A stretch of DNA of 64,000 bases. It comes from Cylindrodendrum hubeiense (taxonomy: Eukaryota; Ascomycota; Sordariomycetes; Hypocreales; Nectriaceae). Below are positions 13,721 to 24,441 of the stretch, one piece after another. The number at the start of each line of letters is the position of its first letter. Position 1 is the stretch's first letter. A model generated the notes under the pieces. That model was not told where the DNA came from. It saw nothing but the letters and a program-made list of their open reading frames with translations, and did no database searches. Location of the stretch: contig JAANBB010000209.1 of the NCBI GenBank assembly GCA_014621425.1, positions 1 through 64,000 of the forward strand, given 5' to 3'. The position numbers were made by a program, and so were the translations under genes.

Positions 13721-14868
13721 GCATGGAAGTTTGAGTCTAGGTGGTGAACTTTTAGAATTCGAAATCTTAACTAATAATAATGGAGAATGAGGTCGAAATA
13801 TTTAAAGATCGCGCAGTGAAATGCTTGTTTTAAATTCCCGACTGCTCGGCGATGCAGTCATTAGGATCGCATTTTTTGTGCTGTCATGTTCATGTTAAAT
13901 CAGGTCATCCACGCTACGCACCGACCATATTGATTTGTTAGTACATTTCTCACTGTGCAAAGAGATGGACGTGTTTGAGCACCTGTGGGCCCCGACGGTG
14001 ATGACTTCAATTATGGAAGCCGAGGTGAAAGCCCTGGTAAATAAAGAGCCAGCAGTGGCTGCTTTGTCATCGGTGCGGCAACCGCGCGTCGGCCGTAATC
14101 GGAGATCAGTAGCGCACCCCAGTACTCGGTACGGAGCACTGCCGGTTTTTATCAGATCCGAATGAGATGAACCGTGTTTGCGGAGACTGCACGAATTAGG
14201 CCTTGGCGCCGCCGGCAGTATCCAGGCCAACTCACTGCACGATGCGGAATTAATTACCCCTTTATGCAACTGCTGGTCTCCCTCCTGCAGCCTGGGGGCG
14301 GATTAACTACAACGGACCCGTGATTTGTTCACCCTCTGCCAGCGAAGCTACGTTGAAGATCCTCCCGCTGGAGGCCACGCAATGAATGTCCGTCGTGTTC
14401 TGGAGGCAGCACCAGATGTTGTCATGAGCATGAATGCCCCACTGAAAACCCTGGCTGCTAACCTGAATTGCTCAAGTAAAAGCCTCACAGTGAGAGACTT
14501 GGGGTCTCGTGATGCCGGGTTCGCTCGGATTCTCGGAGCTAGCAGTCTTATCAATCTGCACTGCCCTAACCATCTAGGCCTCTTTTGGCCCCCCACCCGG
14601 TCAAATGGCCAAAACACGCCCCGCAGCCGTAAAGGAGTGTACACCGTCTTTAATTCCCGAACTTTTAAGACTGGCCCCTTGTGACTTTGCCAACCCGCAT
14701 GCAAGTCATTTGGGCCACGGTGCTCATGATCGTACGTTGATGACGGCCCTTCCCGCGCTCTCGCTCAAAGAACCCATGCATTCGTTCATTTTTCAACAAC
14801 TCTCGTTTGGCTTGCGTCGATGAGCATCGCCGTGCTGCATCGTGCACTGCTGCTCGCCGATCCCAGAC
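13721..14868. other. Intergenic region upstream of the metalloreductase
   Basis: No gene is recognised. It contains one match to an iron-responsive GATA-factor site, listed separately. Confidence 0.5.
14149..14157 (-). promoter_or_regulatory. SRE-type GATA site (ATCTGATAA)
   Basis: The plus strand reads TTATCAGAT, the complement of ATCWGATAA. This is the consensus bound by iron-responsive GATA repressors of the SREA/SRE type in ascomycetes. It lies about 710 nt upstream of the metalloreductase start. A second match occurs at 44340-44348, so chance occurrence is possible. Confidence 0.3.
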
Positions 14869-16774
14869 ATGGACTGGTTTCCAGTTCCACCGGGCCAGAA
14901 GCCGGTCAAGCCCAGGCAGCGGGTGGACGAATCGAACCTGCAGCTGTACGCCGGAGTGCTGCTTGGCCTGATCCTCTTCTTCACCCTTGTACACTGGGGT
15001 CGCCATCTCGCAGCTCGGTACCGGTTTTCTTCCTCACGAACGCTGCGGCGCCTGCCAGGCTTTAGGATACTCCTAAGGGCCTCTCGGTGAGGCATATACG
15101 ATTTCAGACCCCTAAACCACAACTAACCGTCTTTCAGAAGTTCAAGAGGTTATGCGGTCCGCAAAGTGCCTGGCTTCCCATCCTTGGGGCACGCTATTCT
15201 GGTTGCGGCCTATTTGATTCTCAACATCGTGCTATGTCTGATCAAAATCGACTGGAATATAGCACAGTTGAACAACCCGGGTGCTCGGCTAGGATGGTAT
15301 GCCATCTGTCTCACTTCTGCCCTGCGCGCTGCTAATCGTATATGCTCTAGGATGACTGCTGCCAATACAGCTTTATCAGTCTTCTTCGGCCTGAGGAACA
15401 CGCCCCTGGGTTTCTTGAGTGAGCAAAGCTATAACCGCCTTAATTTTCTTCATCGTGTTGTTGGCTATACGGCCATCGCGCAAATGCTTTGCCACGCGCT
15501 CCTTTACGCCCTTCGATTTGGCCTCCAACACCGACTGAGTGTGCTCATCACAAAGCCTGCCAATCTGCACGGAATTGTCTCAGGTGTGGGGATGCTGATT
15601 CTGCTTCTCGGCCTTATGAGGCATCTCGGATATGAGGCCTTCTACGTCAGCCACGTTTTTGGTGCCATTGTGACGATGTTCTTCGCAGGGCTCCATCGGC
15701 CATTTTGGTACAAAAAAGTTCCCGTCATCATGATCTTTGCCGGCGCGATGTGGGCCCTCGACCGCCTGATCCGAGCAGCGACTCTGCTATACAATCTTTA
15801 CAAAAACAAGGCCACCATTTATCCACTACCTAACAACGGAGTGAGGTTGGTTTTGAACAGGCCGCTTGCTGGAGCTAAATCTGGATCGCACTGTTTCGTC
15901 TGGATTCCCGGAATCCGGGCCTTGGAAGTGCATCCATTCACCATCGTTTCGAATAATGCCCTGGGCCTCGAACTGGTTATAAAACCGTACAAGGGCTTCA
16001 CCAGGGACATCCACGATTACGCAATTTCGAAACCAGGCTCTACTGTTCGGGCTTCCGTTGAGGGACCATACGGCTCATTGCCAAACCTCGAGCACTATGA
16101 CAGAATTATTTTCATTGCTGGCGGAAGCGGAGCCGCCTTCACCTTCGGTCTGGTTAATGATTTCCTCTCAAAACTTGAGCTAGAGTCACCACAACTAGTG
16201 GATTTCATCTGGACAGTGAGAGAGAAAGGTAAGACCTCAATTTAAACTTCAGGATAACTCATCCTAACTCTGAATAGAAAGCCTGCTGTGGTTCGCCGAA
16301 CATCTACATCAACTAACCAACCATCCATCCCAAATTACAGTGACCTTGCACGTCACTGGACAGTCAACCGCGACCACTCCAGAACGGGTTGCAACTCCTG
16401 GTAGCAGTACACCAGCTCTAATAGCCTCCGGAGACTTTGTCCCTCAAATAGGTCGAGACGGGCCAGTCGAGTCGCTACATCGCCTCACGTTGAGTTCGAG
16501 ACTTGCTCGCGCCAGGGAGGAGGCGCAAAATCCGCAGCCGGATGGGTCACCGGATCTAGCAGAGCTGGATAGCTGTTTCAACATCAAGTACGAGAAATTA
16601 AGGGCAAGTGAGGTGATTTTCGAGACTGTGAAATCAGTCGGAATCAATCAGCAGGTTCTGATCGCTGCGTGTGGTCCCTTATCGCTGATGAACGATGTAA
16701 ATACAGCAGCTGGAGCATGTATCCGCTCTGATGGGCCAAGCGTGGAGGTGCATTGCGAAAACTTTGACATTTAA
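14869..16774 (+). CDS. Ferric/metalloreductase (FRE/NOX-like, membrane)
   Basis: Three exons: 14869-15086, 15138-16228 and 16278-16774, giving 601 residues. A first hydrophobic segment lies at residues 24-42, followed by the six-helix ferric reductase core with paired haem-ligand histidines: L-H-R-V-V-G and C-H-A-L on one helix, R-H-L-G and S-H-V-F on another. H-P-F-T-I-V-S near residue 337 is the FAD-binding signature. G-G-S-G-A-A-F-T-F near 400 is the NADPH-binding glycine loop. A-C-G-P-L near 567 is the closing Cys-Gly-Pro of the NAD domain. The family moves electrons from cytosolic NADPH across the membrane to Fe(III) or Cu(II) outside the cell. The region from about 450 to 540 between the nucleotide motifs is an unusually long Ser/Ala-rich insert, as in other filamentous fungal FREs. 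No multicopper oxidase or iron permease gene is adjacent, so a reductive uptake pair is not evident. A GATA-type site upstream suggests iron control. Confidence 0.9.
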
Positions 16775-17141
16775 GTAGTTAGAATATCAACCATAACCTA
16801 AAGAGTTCATTTCTTGTATCGAACTTCTCAATTGCCGTGAATCAAACCAATGGCGAGATTGTTCACGTGGGCAAGGCATATATGTTACAAACTTGGAAAA
16901 TAATAATGAGTGTCCAATTTAGTACCTACCCTGTATAACTAGCTGAAAGTAGCCGAAAGTTGAGAGGGAAACGAACAGATTCAAGATAAGACATGCCAGT
17001 TGTGTGGCGAAAACTGAAAGGAGCCTGGAAACGCAGATCGTAGTCTTTGAGCCAAGACCACCCATGGGTCAGATTGTGAGAGATCTGCCACAGCATCATC
17101 CACATGAAAATGCCTTTCACTTCACTTAGCGCCTCAATGCT
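16775..17141. other. Convergent intergenic gap
   Basis: It lies between the metalloreductase stop and the small secreted-protein stop on the opposite strand. It likely holds both 3' untranslated regions. Nothing else was seen. Confidence 0.5.
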
Positions 17142-17704
17142 TCAGCTCGTTGTCGGGGTTATGCAACAACTCCAGCAAGAACTGTCCTCGGTGCCCTGCA
17201 CGAATGTTATTAGTATCAAGGTCAGGAAATTGCGAAATAATTATCAATGCCTTGTTAGAGGCAAACTACATATTCTGTTAGCATTTTTTGATCAAATTGA
17301 AAAGCGGATAGGACCAAGGCTTACCCAGCCATCGGGGCAAGATGGCTCCACAAAGAAGCAGGCTTTCCAGCAGATCTCGGAGGGGTGAGTAACGTCTTTT
17401 TGCTTGGTGGTTTGGGCAATCTTGATATGAAGACTAGATAACGGTTTCGTCTGTATGGGATCATGATTGATTTCACTGATTTTTAAGAACCATCAAAAGA
17501 GGGTCATTGGGAGTGATGACCAAGCTCAGTTAGTGGGAGAAAGGCGAGGGACTTCAAATAAGTACGAAAGAAAGTTGCCTAAACTAACGTGATTTCTTCA
17601 TCGGTAGTGAGTGCACCGGCATGCTTTGAAGTACCAGCAAGAGACCAGGGCATAGCGGCGATGCCATTGACGAGGGCGAGCATGGTGGCGGTGGAGAACT
17701 TCAT
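17142..17704 (-). CDS. Small secreted six-cysteine protein
   Basis: My model has three exons: 17704-17589, 17433-17325 and 17195-17142, giving 92 residues. The first exon encodes a signal peptide starting M-K-F-S-T-A-T-M-L-A with a hydrophobic core. Exon 2 contains E-I-C-W-K-A-C-F-F, then S-C-P-D-G-W at its end. Exon 3 gives S-S-C-W-S-C-C shortly before the stop. The six cysteines have spacing C-x3-C, C, C-x2-C-C, and the C-W repeats resemble small secreted proteins found in many Hypocreales, which have no known function. A TATA-like element 117 nt upstream supports the start. The first intron is long (155 nt), and an additional small exon inside it is possible. No domain name is offered. It could be an effector or an extracellular antimicrobial peptide. 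Confidence 0.55.
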
Positions 17705-20700
17705 TTTGCCTAACATGACAGTTTTGAGAGAATTGAAGGATTCAAATCTTAATCTTGGTCAATTTGGATGCAATAGATGTTGGTGATGAAATAATTTCGA
17801 TATGGAAGGGGCTTGCGAGGTTTTATAGACTTTCAGACGCGGTTGAACCCCAGAGAGCGTTAATGTTACATCCGATGAGAAGGTCGGGTGCATGCCGAGA
17901 TGAAGTATATACTTAATCAATGACTAGATCTCCTTGGGTGCGGAAACTCTGGTGGGGACCTTCTACCAATGACGATTGCATAGGTGCATCATTCAGCTGG
18001 CAGATACTTTCACAATGCCAACTTCACATATATGAGTAAATGCTCACTAACCCGAGGAAGTTCCTCACTGCCCCACCAGCATTTCCGCACTAGAAAAGAT
18101 AGAGATCGTAAGGGCCGTAGATGCAGAGGAACCTAGAGAGACCAGATAGATTCGCTAGAATCTCTCTGATAGATCGCAGAGGTCATAGTGATGTGAATGG
18201 CTTCAGAGCTGAAGTTGAAAAAAGCAAATACAGCCCAGAATGTCCTGCCGTGACGATAGGGATGACTTCCTATGACGACACGACAGCTTCATCAACTCGG
18301 AGCGATACCTCCGTATGTTGACGTGGACTGCTATTGTTGGCCCGAGCATCCGAGGCCGACTTCCGCCTTGCTGCATGCTGATCTCGGCGGGCTTCGCCTT
18401 TCCAATGGCCTGTGCAGTCTGGAGCCACAACGCTGTCTCAAACCCGTGCCCCCGCATCCGACGTATCACAAGCACAGCCTAGACATAACATTGTCTTAGA
18501 TGGCCAAGGAAATCAGTCATGAGAGCACAGTTGGTTGGCTCAACATGGACTGCTACTCAGAAACTGATGTGGTGTTTTGGCGAAGGGGAGCACCCGCCTG
18601 GCTGTGCTACAGCATTTAGAGTGGCGAGAGAAACAGGGTTAAAATTGGGTGTTGAGACTTGACTTCTGTAGTGTCCAGCGGGTGCATCAGCCAGAATCGG
18701 AGCCCTCTGAGGTTGTCGTGAAGGAGTTGATACCTGTTGATGTTCGGGCTCCAGGTGACCCTAGCAATACTAGACATGTAACATCGACTGAGAAGTATAA
18801 ACAACAGGACCTAGAACTGTGGAACTTTGGCTCTGAACAACGAGCATTACCCCAGGGTGGCACTGCAATGACAGTTGATACCACCCCTTGCAGTCGCGGG
18901 AAGCAGTGTATGCTTACACGGGTGCAACCATCTGTTCTACAACGCCTTGTATGACAAGGTATTGAGGCCTGTGTCTGGAGCCCACATGTTCCAACTTGTT
19001 GAACTCAGTCGCTGTTCTCGTTTCTTTTGACCTATTGAGGGGGGAGTCACACAAATGAATTTGCCAAAGGGCAATGTACAACTTGCCTAGTTATAAGACG
19101 CCTCTACTTCAATCTTCACACAAAGGGGTGATTCGTAGTGTCTCGGTATTGCTGAAGGGGAAACAGGGTTAGCCGAGGGAGGGAACGATTCCCGTCAGAT
19201 CCCTCAAGGTAATCTTGTGCGACGTGCACCGAGTAGTAGCAGCATGCATGCCGTATAGAGTTATGGGTGCGTTGCGTCGTAATTGTGCAACCTGAGGGGG
19301 TTGATCTTGATTAAGTTTGGCGATTGGAACGTAAGGGACTCGCTGGTTGCCCAACTCCACGAGGTTCGCCCACCTATGCATCAGAGTTTGAAGTTTGAGC
19401 GTGTATTCTGGGGATGGATTACAGATTGGAGGAGAGTTGAGTTATGTGGAATTCCAACTGTTGGTTTTTCATCGGGGAGGTGGTAACTATCGGTGAAGGA
19501 AACAGTGGGCGTCGGCGAGGATGCATGCCACTGGGTATTTTGGTTCGTGGCTGGCTGGGGGGGTAGTCCGGGAATGCCTCAAGGCCGGGCAAATGCCGAA
19601 ACGCGCAGCGATGCCGAAGCCGCAAACGCTACTGGTCTAGAGTGAGAAGTGTCGTCATACCCGGTTGGAAGAAATAGCATTCTGGAGGAATATGCGACAA
19701 TTTTGTTCGCCAAGAATCTGACACAGAGCAAGAGGAGGGTATCTCGGCACGGCCACGGCCGGACGGGCTGAGAGGGCTTCATCCAAACAAGCCAAAAAAA
19801 GAAGGAGAGAAAGAACGACTCCCGGCATCGCGCCACCTGCCTGTCACCCTCCAAGCCGGGGTGCGAGGACAGCACGGTAGTGGAGGACAGCACGGCAGTG
19901 GACGGCGTTAGTCTCATGCCAGGCGCTGACCTAATGCGCGTTTTGTGTGGTTGTGGAAATGCATCCTATTGTTGGGAAAATAGCATCGCGACGTCATGGG
20001 GCGGCGACTCCGGGACAGCTGGGCTGGTAGCCATGCGTAAGACGGATGTGGCGGCTTGGTGTGGCACGCATTGACGCGGCGCCACTGACGTCCCTGCGGC
20101 CATAGCTGCCAGAAAGCTGCCACAGCGCTGTCGTATAGCGCTTGGCAGCAACACCAGGCCCGAGCCCACAAGCCGATTCCCGGCCGGCGTGTTATTGCCG
20201 TGCGCGGCGTTGCAGCATCGCTTCAGCAACTTCGCCGAGCCCTCCGACGCCCCCGAAGTTGGAGCGGAACTCTGCTTCGTCGGCAAACACTGGGTCGGCA
20301 TCTTGTCCCCGGATGAGATCATGGCGGACCGTGGGGATGGCCAGTGCGTGCAGATGCCGGCTTCGAGCGACGAGGTTGGCGAGGTTGAGGAAGTTGGTGA
20401 GGCTTCAGTCTGGATATCGTCGTGAGCTGGCATGCTATAATAAGGGGGTTGCATTCGCAGTATTTCGATTCAATTCACAACATCACTCCCATCATCACTC
20501 CCATCATCACTCAACTCACAACCAACACTCAGAATCATCACTCAACTCAATCACCTTCAGCATCAACAGCCTCAACAGCCCCAAACTTCAATCACCTCCA
20601 GCTTCAATTGCTTCCAGCTTTCATCGCCTTCGGCTCCAATAATCAATCTTCCATCATCACCAAAACATCACCGCTGAAAACCACCATCTAACACTTAATC

Positions 20701-20715
20701 TCACCAACATTCGCA
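17705..20715. other. Long divergent intergenic region
   Basis: This 3.0 kb lies between the small secreted protein (minus) and GMC oxidoreductase 2 (plus). Many short open frames are present, but none has a recognisable domain. The last 250 nt before the GMC start form a CA/CT-rich leader with ATCACTC-like units (about 20480-20700), typical of a strongly expressed fungal gene, with a TATA-like TATAATAAG at 20436-20444. Confidence 0.5.
17821..17827 (-). promoter_or_regulatory. TATA-like element of the six-cysteine secreted protein
   Basis: TATAAAA on the minus strand lies 117 nt upstream of the start codon at 17704. Confidence 0.4.
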
Positions 20716-22689
20716 ATGGCCGTCATCAACGAGACTCCCAAGACTTTCGACTTCATTGTCGTCGGAGGTTTGCATCCAATCATCCCCGCTAGTAACACAA
20801 GCAGCTTCTAACAACCTGATAGGTGGTACCGCGGGATGTGTCGTCGCTGGCCGCCTTGCTGAGAACCCCAATGTTTCCGTCCTCGTCATCGAGGCCGGAA
20901 TCGACAACCCTGCCTCCGTCGACGCCATCACCACTCCCGCTTCTGCCTTCACTCTTCGAGGTTCCAAGTATGACTGGTCTTTCAAGACTGGCATGATCGA
21001 CCGCCCTGAGTACACCCGCATTGAGAAGCCCAACACTCGCGGCAAGGTCCTCGGTGGCAGCTCGTGCCTCAACTACTACACCTGGATCCCTGGCAGCGCT
21101 GCTACCTTCGACGACTGGAAGGAGTTCGGTGGAGAGGAGTGGACCTGGGACACCTGCAAGGAGTACCTCTACAAGGTTAGTGCTGCTCCAACCGAGATGC
21201 CATCATCTCTTCTCAAAACCCCAGGTTCTAACACTAGCTTAGCCCGCTACCTACCACGATGACCGTGGCGAGCACCGCCCTGAGCTCAAGTACATTGGCC
21301 AGGGTGGACCTCTTCCCGTGTCCCACTCTGACATGCTTCCCGAGACTGAAGGCTGGCGCAATGCGCTGACCAAGGCTTGGGTCAGCAAGGGCGAGAAGCT
21401 CACCGACGATGTCCACAACGGTACCATGAGCGGTCTCTGGAAGTGCATCAACACCATCTACAACGGAAAGCGATCTTCCAGCTGGCGCTTCCTTGAGGGC
21501 AAGCCCAACATCACTGTCCTCGGAGAGACCAACGCCAAGAAGCTCGTCTTCGAGAACGGCAAGGCGGTTGGCGTCGAGGTCATCGCCAACGACGGCTCTA
21601 TCCTCGAGCTGCACGCCAAGTACGAGGTCATCGTCTCCCTGGGTGTCTACGAGACCCCCAAGCTTCTCCTCCTCTCCGGCATTGGCCCCGAGGCCGAGCT
21701 CGCCAAGTTCGGAATCGAGACCGTCGTCAAGTCTGAGCACATTGGCCAGAACCTCCTCGACCACCCCATCCTGCCCCACGTCTTCAAGCTCAAGGACGGC
21801 TTCGGCCTCGACAGCCACCTCCTCCGCCCCGGTCTGGAGAAGGATGCCGCCGCCTCCGCCTACCGCTGGAAGAACAAGGGCCCCTACACCAGTGGCCTCC
21901 TCGAGCTTGTCGGCCTTCCCCGCATCGACAGCTACCTCGAGAAGGTGCCCGAGTATGTCGCCTTCAAGAAGGCCAACGGCAACGTCGACCCCTTCGGCCC
22001 TGGCGGCCAGCCCCACTTCGAGATCGACTTTGTCCCCATGTTCTGCGATGCCTTCCAGTGGCACATTCCCACCCCTCCCAAGGGTGACTACATGACCGTC
22101 ATCGTCGATCTCTTGCGACCTCTCTCCAAGTGTGGCACTGTCACCCTCAACTCGACCAACCCTCTCGAGCAGGCCAACATCAACATCAACTTCTTCGACA
22201 ACGATCTCGACTTGGTCGCCATGCGCCAAGGTGTCCGCTTCGTCGATGACATCCTCCTCAACGGAGAGGGCATGAAGGACATCATCGAGGAGGACTACCC
22301 CTGGGCCATGCCTAGAACTTCGGATGAGGCCATGGACACCATGATCAAGGAGCGATCCCAGACCGGCTTCCGTAAGTCGATCCATTATGCACAGCGCTTA
22401 CTTCATACTGACTAAACCCACAGACCCCTGCGGTACTGCCCGCCTCGGCAACAACATCGAGCAGGGTGCCGTTGACTCCAAGCTCAAGCTCTTCGGTGTC
22501 GAGAACCTCCGAATCATCGACGCATCCATCATCCCCGTCATTCCCGATTGCCGCATCCAGAACTCAGTCTACATGATTGCTGAGAAGGTGAGCACTCACC
22601 AACAGAACGATCCCAGAACAACGATACTGACAAGATAACAGGGTTCCGACTTTATCAAGGCCGCCTACCCTGACCTTTACGCCAACTAA
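20716..22689 (+). CDS. GMC family oxidoreductase 2
   Basis: Five exons: 20716-20767, 20823-21175, 21243-22371, 22424-22587 and 22642-22689, giving 581 residues. V-V-G-G-G-T-A-G-C-V-V-A-G-R near residues 15-28 is the FAD-binding loop, rebuilt across intron 1. G-K-V-L-G-G-S-S-C-L-N is GMC signature 1 and G-V-Y-E-T-P-K-L-L-L-L-S-G-I-G is signature 2. H-P-C-G-T-A-R-L-G places catalytic His512. At the usual second catalytic position the sequence is P-D-C-R-I-Q-N-S-V-Y, so the canonical His/Asn is not obvious; Asn558 is a candidate. Third codon positions are strongly C-biased, more than in its neighbours, which suggests high expression and also creates a long antisense open frame. There is no signal peptide. 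It is a diverged paralogue of the GMC gene at 12 kb, not a recent copy. It ends tail to tail with MOB2, with 174 nt between. Confidence 0.9.
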
Positions 22690-22863
22690 GATGGAAACAT
22701 TGGCACACCTAGCATACGACTCTCAAGCACTGTGATTTGAAGCCTTACGCTTGTAATTGATAATACATAGACAGATAGACCGATTGATACTGAATTCAAA
22801 TTGCATTTCATTATAAAGCTCATATTAGCCCGCCCATATGATAACTGTTGCAAGCTTGTCTGT

Positions 22864-24008
22864 TCAAATCACCGCTTTCAGATTCAAGATGTATTTGCCT
22901 CGCTCCAGATTCGCATACGAATATGGCCTCGATTCCGGAGGGAAGGTGCCGTCAGCCGCCCACAAATCAATGAGAAGCTGCATTGGCTCCAGATCATTGG
23001 GTTGCAGCATGTCGAGAGCGGTCGCTGTGAGGATGAAGTGACTGAAGCAACTATTCAGCTGCTTCTCGAGGTTGAGATGATAGAAGGGTTGGATGAAGTG
23101 GCTCCAGTAGAGATGAGCGTAGACCCGGAAGATCTGACGGAACATCAACTGGCAGGTACCCGCAAACTGCTTGGGGAACCCGCTGCTCATGCCCAGCCAA
23201 TCCCCGTTGCCGTGCTGGGGCAGCTGTACGTTGCTTGAGTACTCGGGATGATGGGCGAAAGAGATGCCGGAAGGGTCAGTGGGAAACATTGTAACGTCGT
23301 CAACCTTTCCAGAGATCCACCGTTGCACAAGAGCCATGTACTCAGATGCAGGAATCTCTACCGGCTCATGGTTCTTGTTGAGCCAAGTAAATGAATGGTT
23401 TCTATCCCAGTTAGCCGCAAGTGCTAGAAACAAAGATTAGACAACTTACTGGCCAGCTGCCATCTTGGGGCAGGTTTTAGGGGTACATATGCTGCTTCCA
23501 TCCTCTTCCTTCTCAAGGACGATTCGAACAAAGTTCAGTAAGTTTCGGTAGTGCTCAACCACTAAAGACGGCGTTAGACGGTGATGCTTTGCTCGGCCGT
23601 GGAATCAACGGCGCGTTACCTTGATGTGCCACCCATTCGCCCTGCTCGACAGTCTTGGGGCGGGCGCTGAGGGTCATGAAATTTCCCTTGACGATGTGCT
23701 TGGTGTGGGCGGGGTTGAGCCACAGTGGAATTGGCCGGGGCAAATCAAGAGTCTGAGGGGCCTGCGGAGACATGACGCCCATGGACTCGGTGAACGACGA
23801 GGACTTGGGCAGGCTCACTTTGGGCGCTGAACCCGTTGAGGACTGAGTATCATGCGACTTGCGAGGTCCATCAGCGGTGGTTGGGGGGGCAGCCTTGGAG
23901 GAGCTTCCCCGCATCCGGGCGTTGCTGCGAGGCACGAGTCAGGTGATTGCACCATTATTTTTGTGAATGGCCTCGGGCTACTCACAGTCCAGAGAATAGA
24001 TTCGACAT
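22864..24008 (-). CDS. MOB2: MOB2-type NDR kinase activator (Mob1/phocein family)
   Basis: Four exons: 24008-23986, 23924-23620, 23561-23450 and 23401-22864, giving 325 residues. Exon 1 encodes only M-S-N-L-F-S-G plus part of a codon. Residues about 1-75 are Ser/Pro-rich. The Mob domain follows and shows the zinc-site residues C-T-P-K-T-C-P-K-M and, later, the H-L-Y-W-S-H-F and L-N-S-C-F-S-H-F blocks. V-K-G-N-F and E-Q-G-E-W-V-A are typical of the Mob2 branch rather than Mob1. Mob2 binds and activates the NDR/LATS-type kinase Cbk1 (COT1 in Neurospora), which controls polar growth and septation. A fungal phocein (MOB3, STRIPAK) is the main alternative but has a different N-terminus. The subfamily assignment is from recognised motifs only. 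This is probably a conserved core gene inside a more variable region. Confidence 0.85.
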
Positions 24009-24441
24009 GGTCGGTCGTGTTGCAGATCTTCAACAGCGACGGCTTCGGTGAGTCGAGACGGGAGGTGAAGAAAGGGGCCAGAAAGACAACGACCCAGATA
24101 ATCAGGGTGGGGCGAACTGCAGTGTTTCAGTTGGGCGGAGTTTTCCGCGAGTCAACTCGCCTTAGCTAAGAACCTGGCGACATGACACAGACCCCGGTTT
24201 CGCCACACGGTTACCCTATACCCCATACTGAGCCACGCCATGATGAAGGTGAACTGTTATTCTTTTTAGGCACGAGCCATATAGTCTATTAATCTCTAGT
24301 GTCTAACTAGTATCCTCTCATGGGATGCTTTTTCTGTCCTTCGATGCCCATCTGGTGCCTGCAGCAGAAAGATTCTATTCGCCAGCCTCCATTGGCCTTC
24401 TGTGTCGCGCCCGTCCGCGGTAGGAAATATAGACTCCCCCT
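24009..24441. other. Intergenic, 5' region of MOB2
   Basis: It lies between the MOB2 start and the stop of the polyglycine hydrolase-like gene, both on the minus strand. Nothing distinctive was seen. Confidence 0.45.

Noticed and set aside
11973..16774. A biosynthetic gene cluster formed by the GMC oxidoreductases and the metalloreductase
   Set aside because: No polyketide synthase, non-ribosomal peptide synthetase, terpene cyclase or transporter is present nearby.
19579..20642. Several overlapping open frames of 110-170 codons
   Set aside because: They overlap on both strands without domains; the 3' part is the CA-rich leader of GMC oxidoreductase 2.
21234..22385. 383-codon minus-strand open frame antisense to GMC oxidoreductase 2
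   Set aside because: It mirrors the strongly C-ending codons of the sense gene; its composition is a Val/Glu/Gly/Leu/Asp run with no domain.
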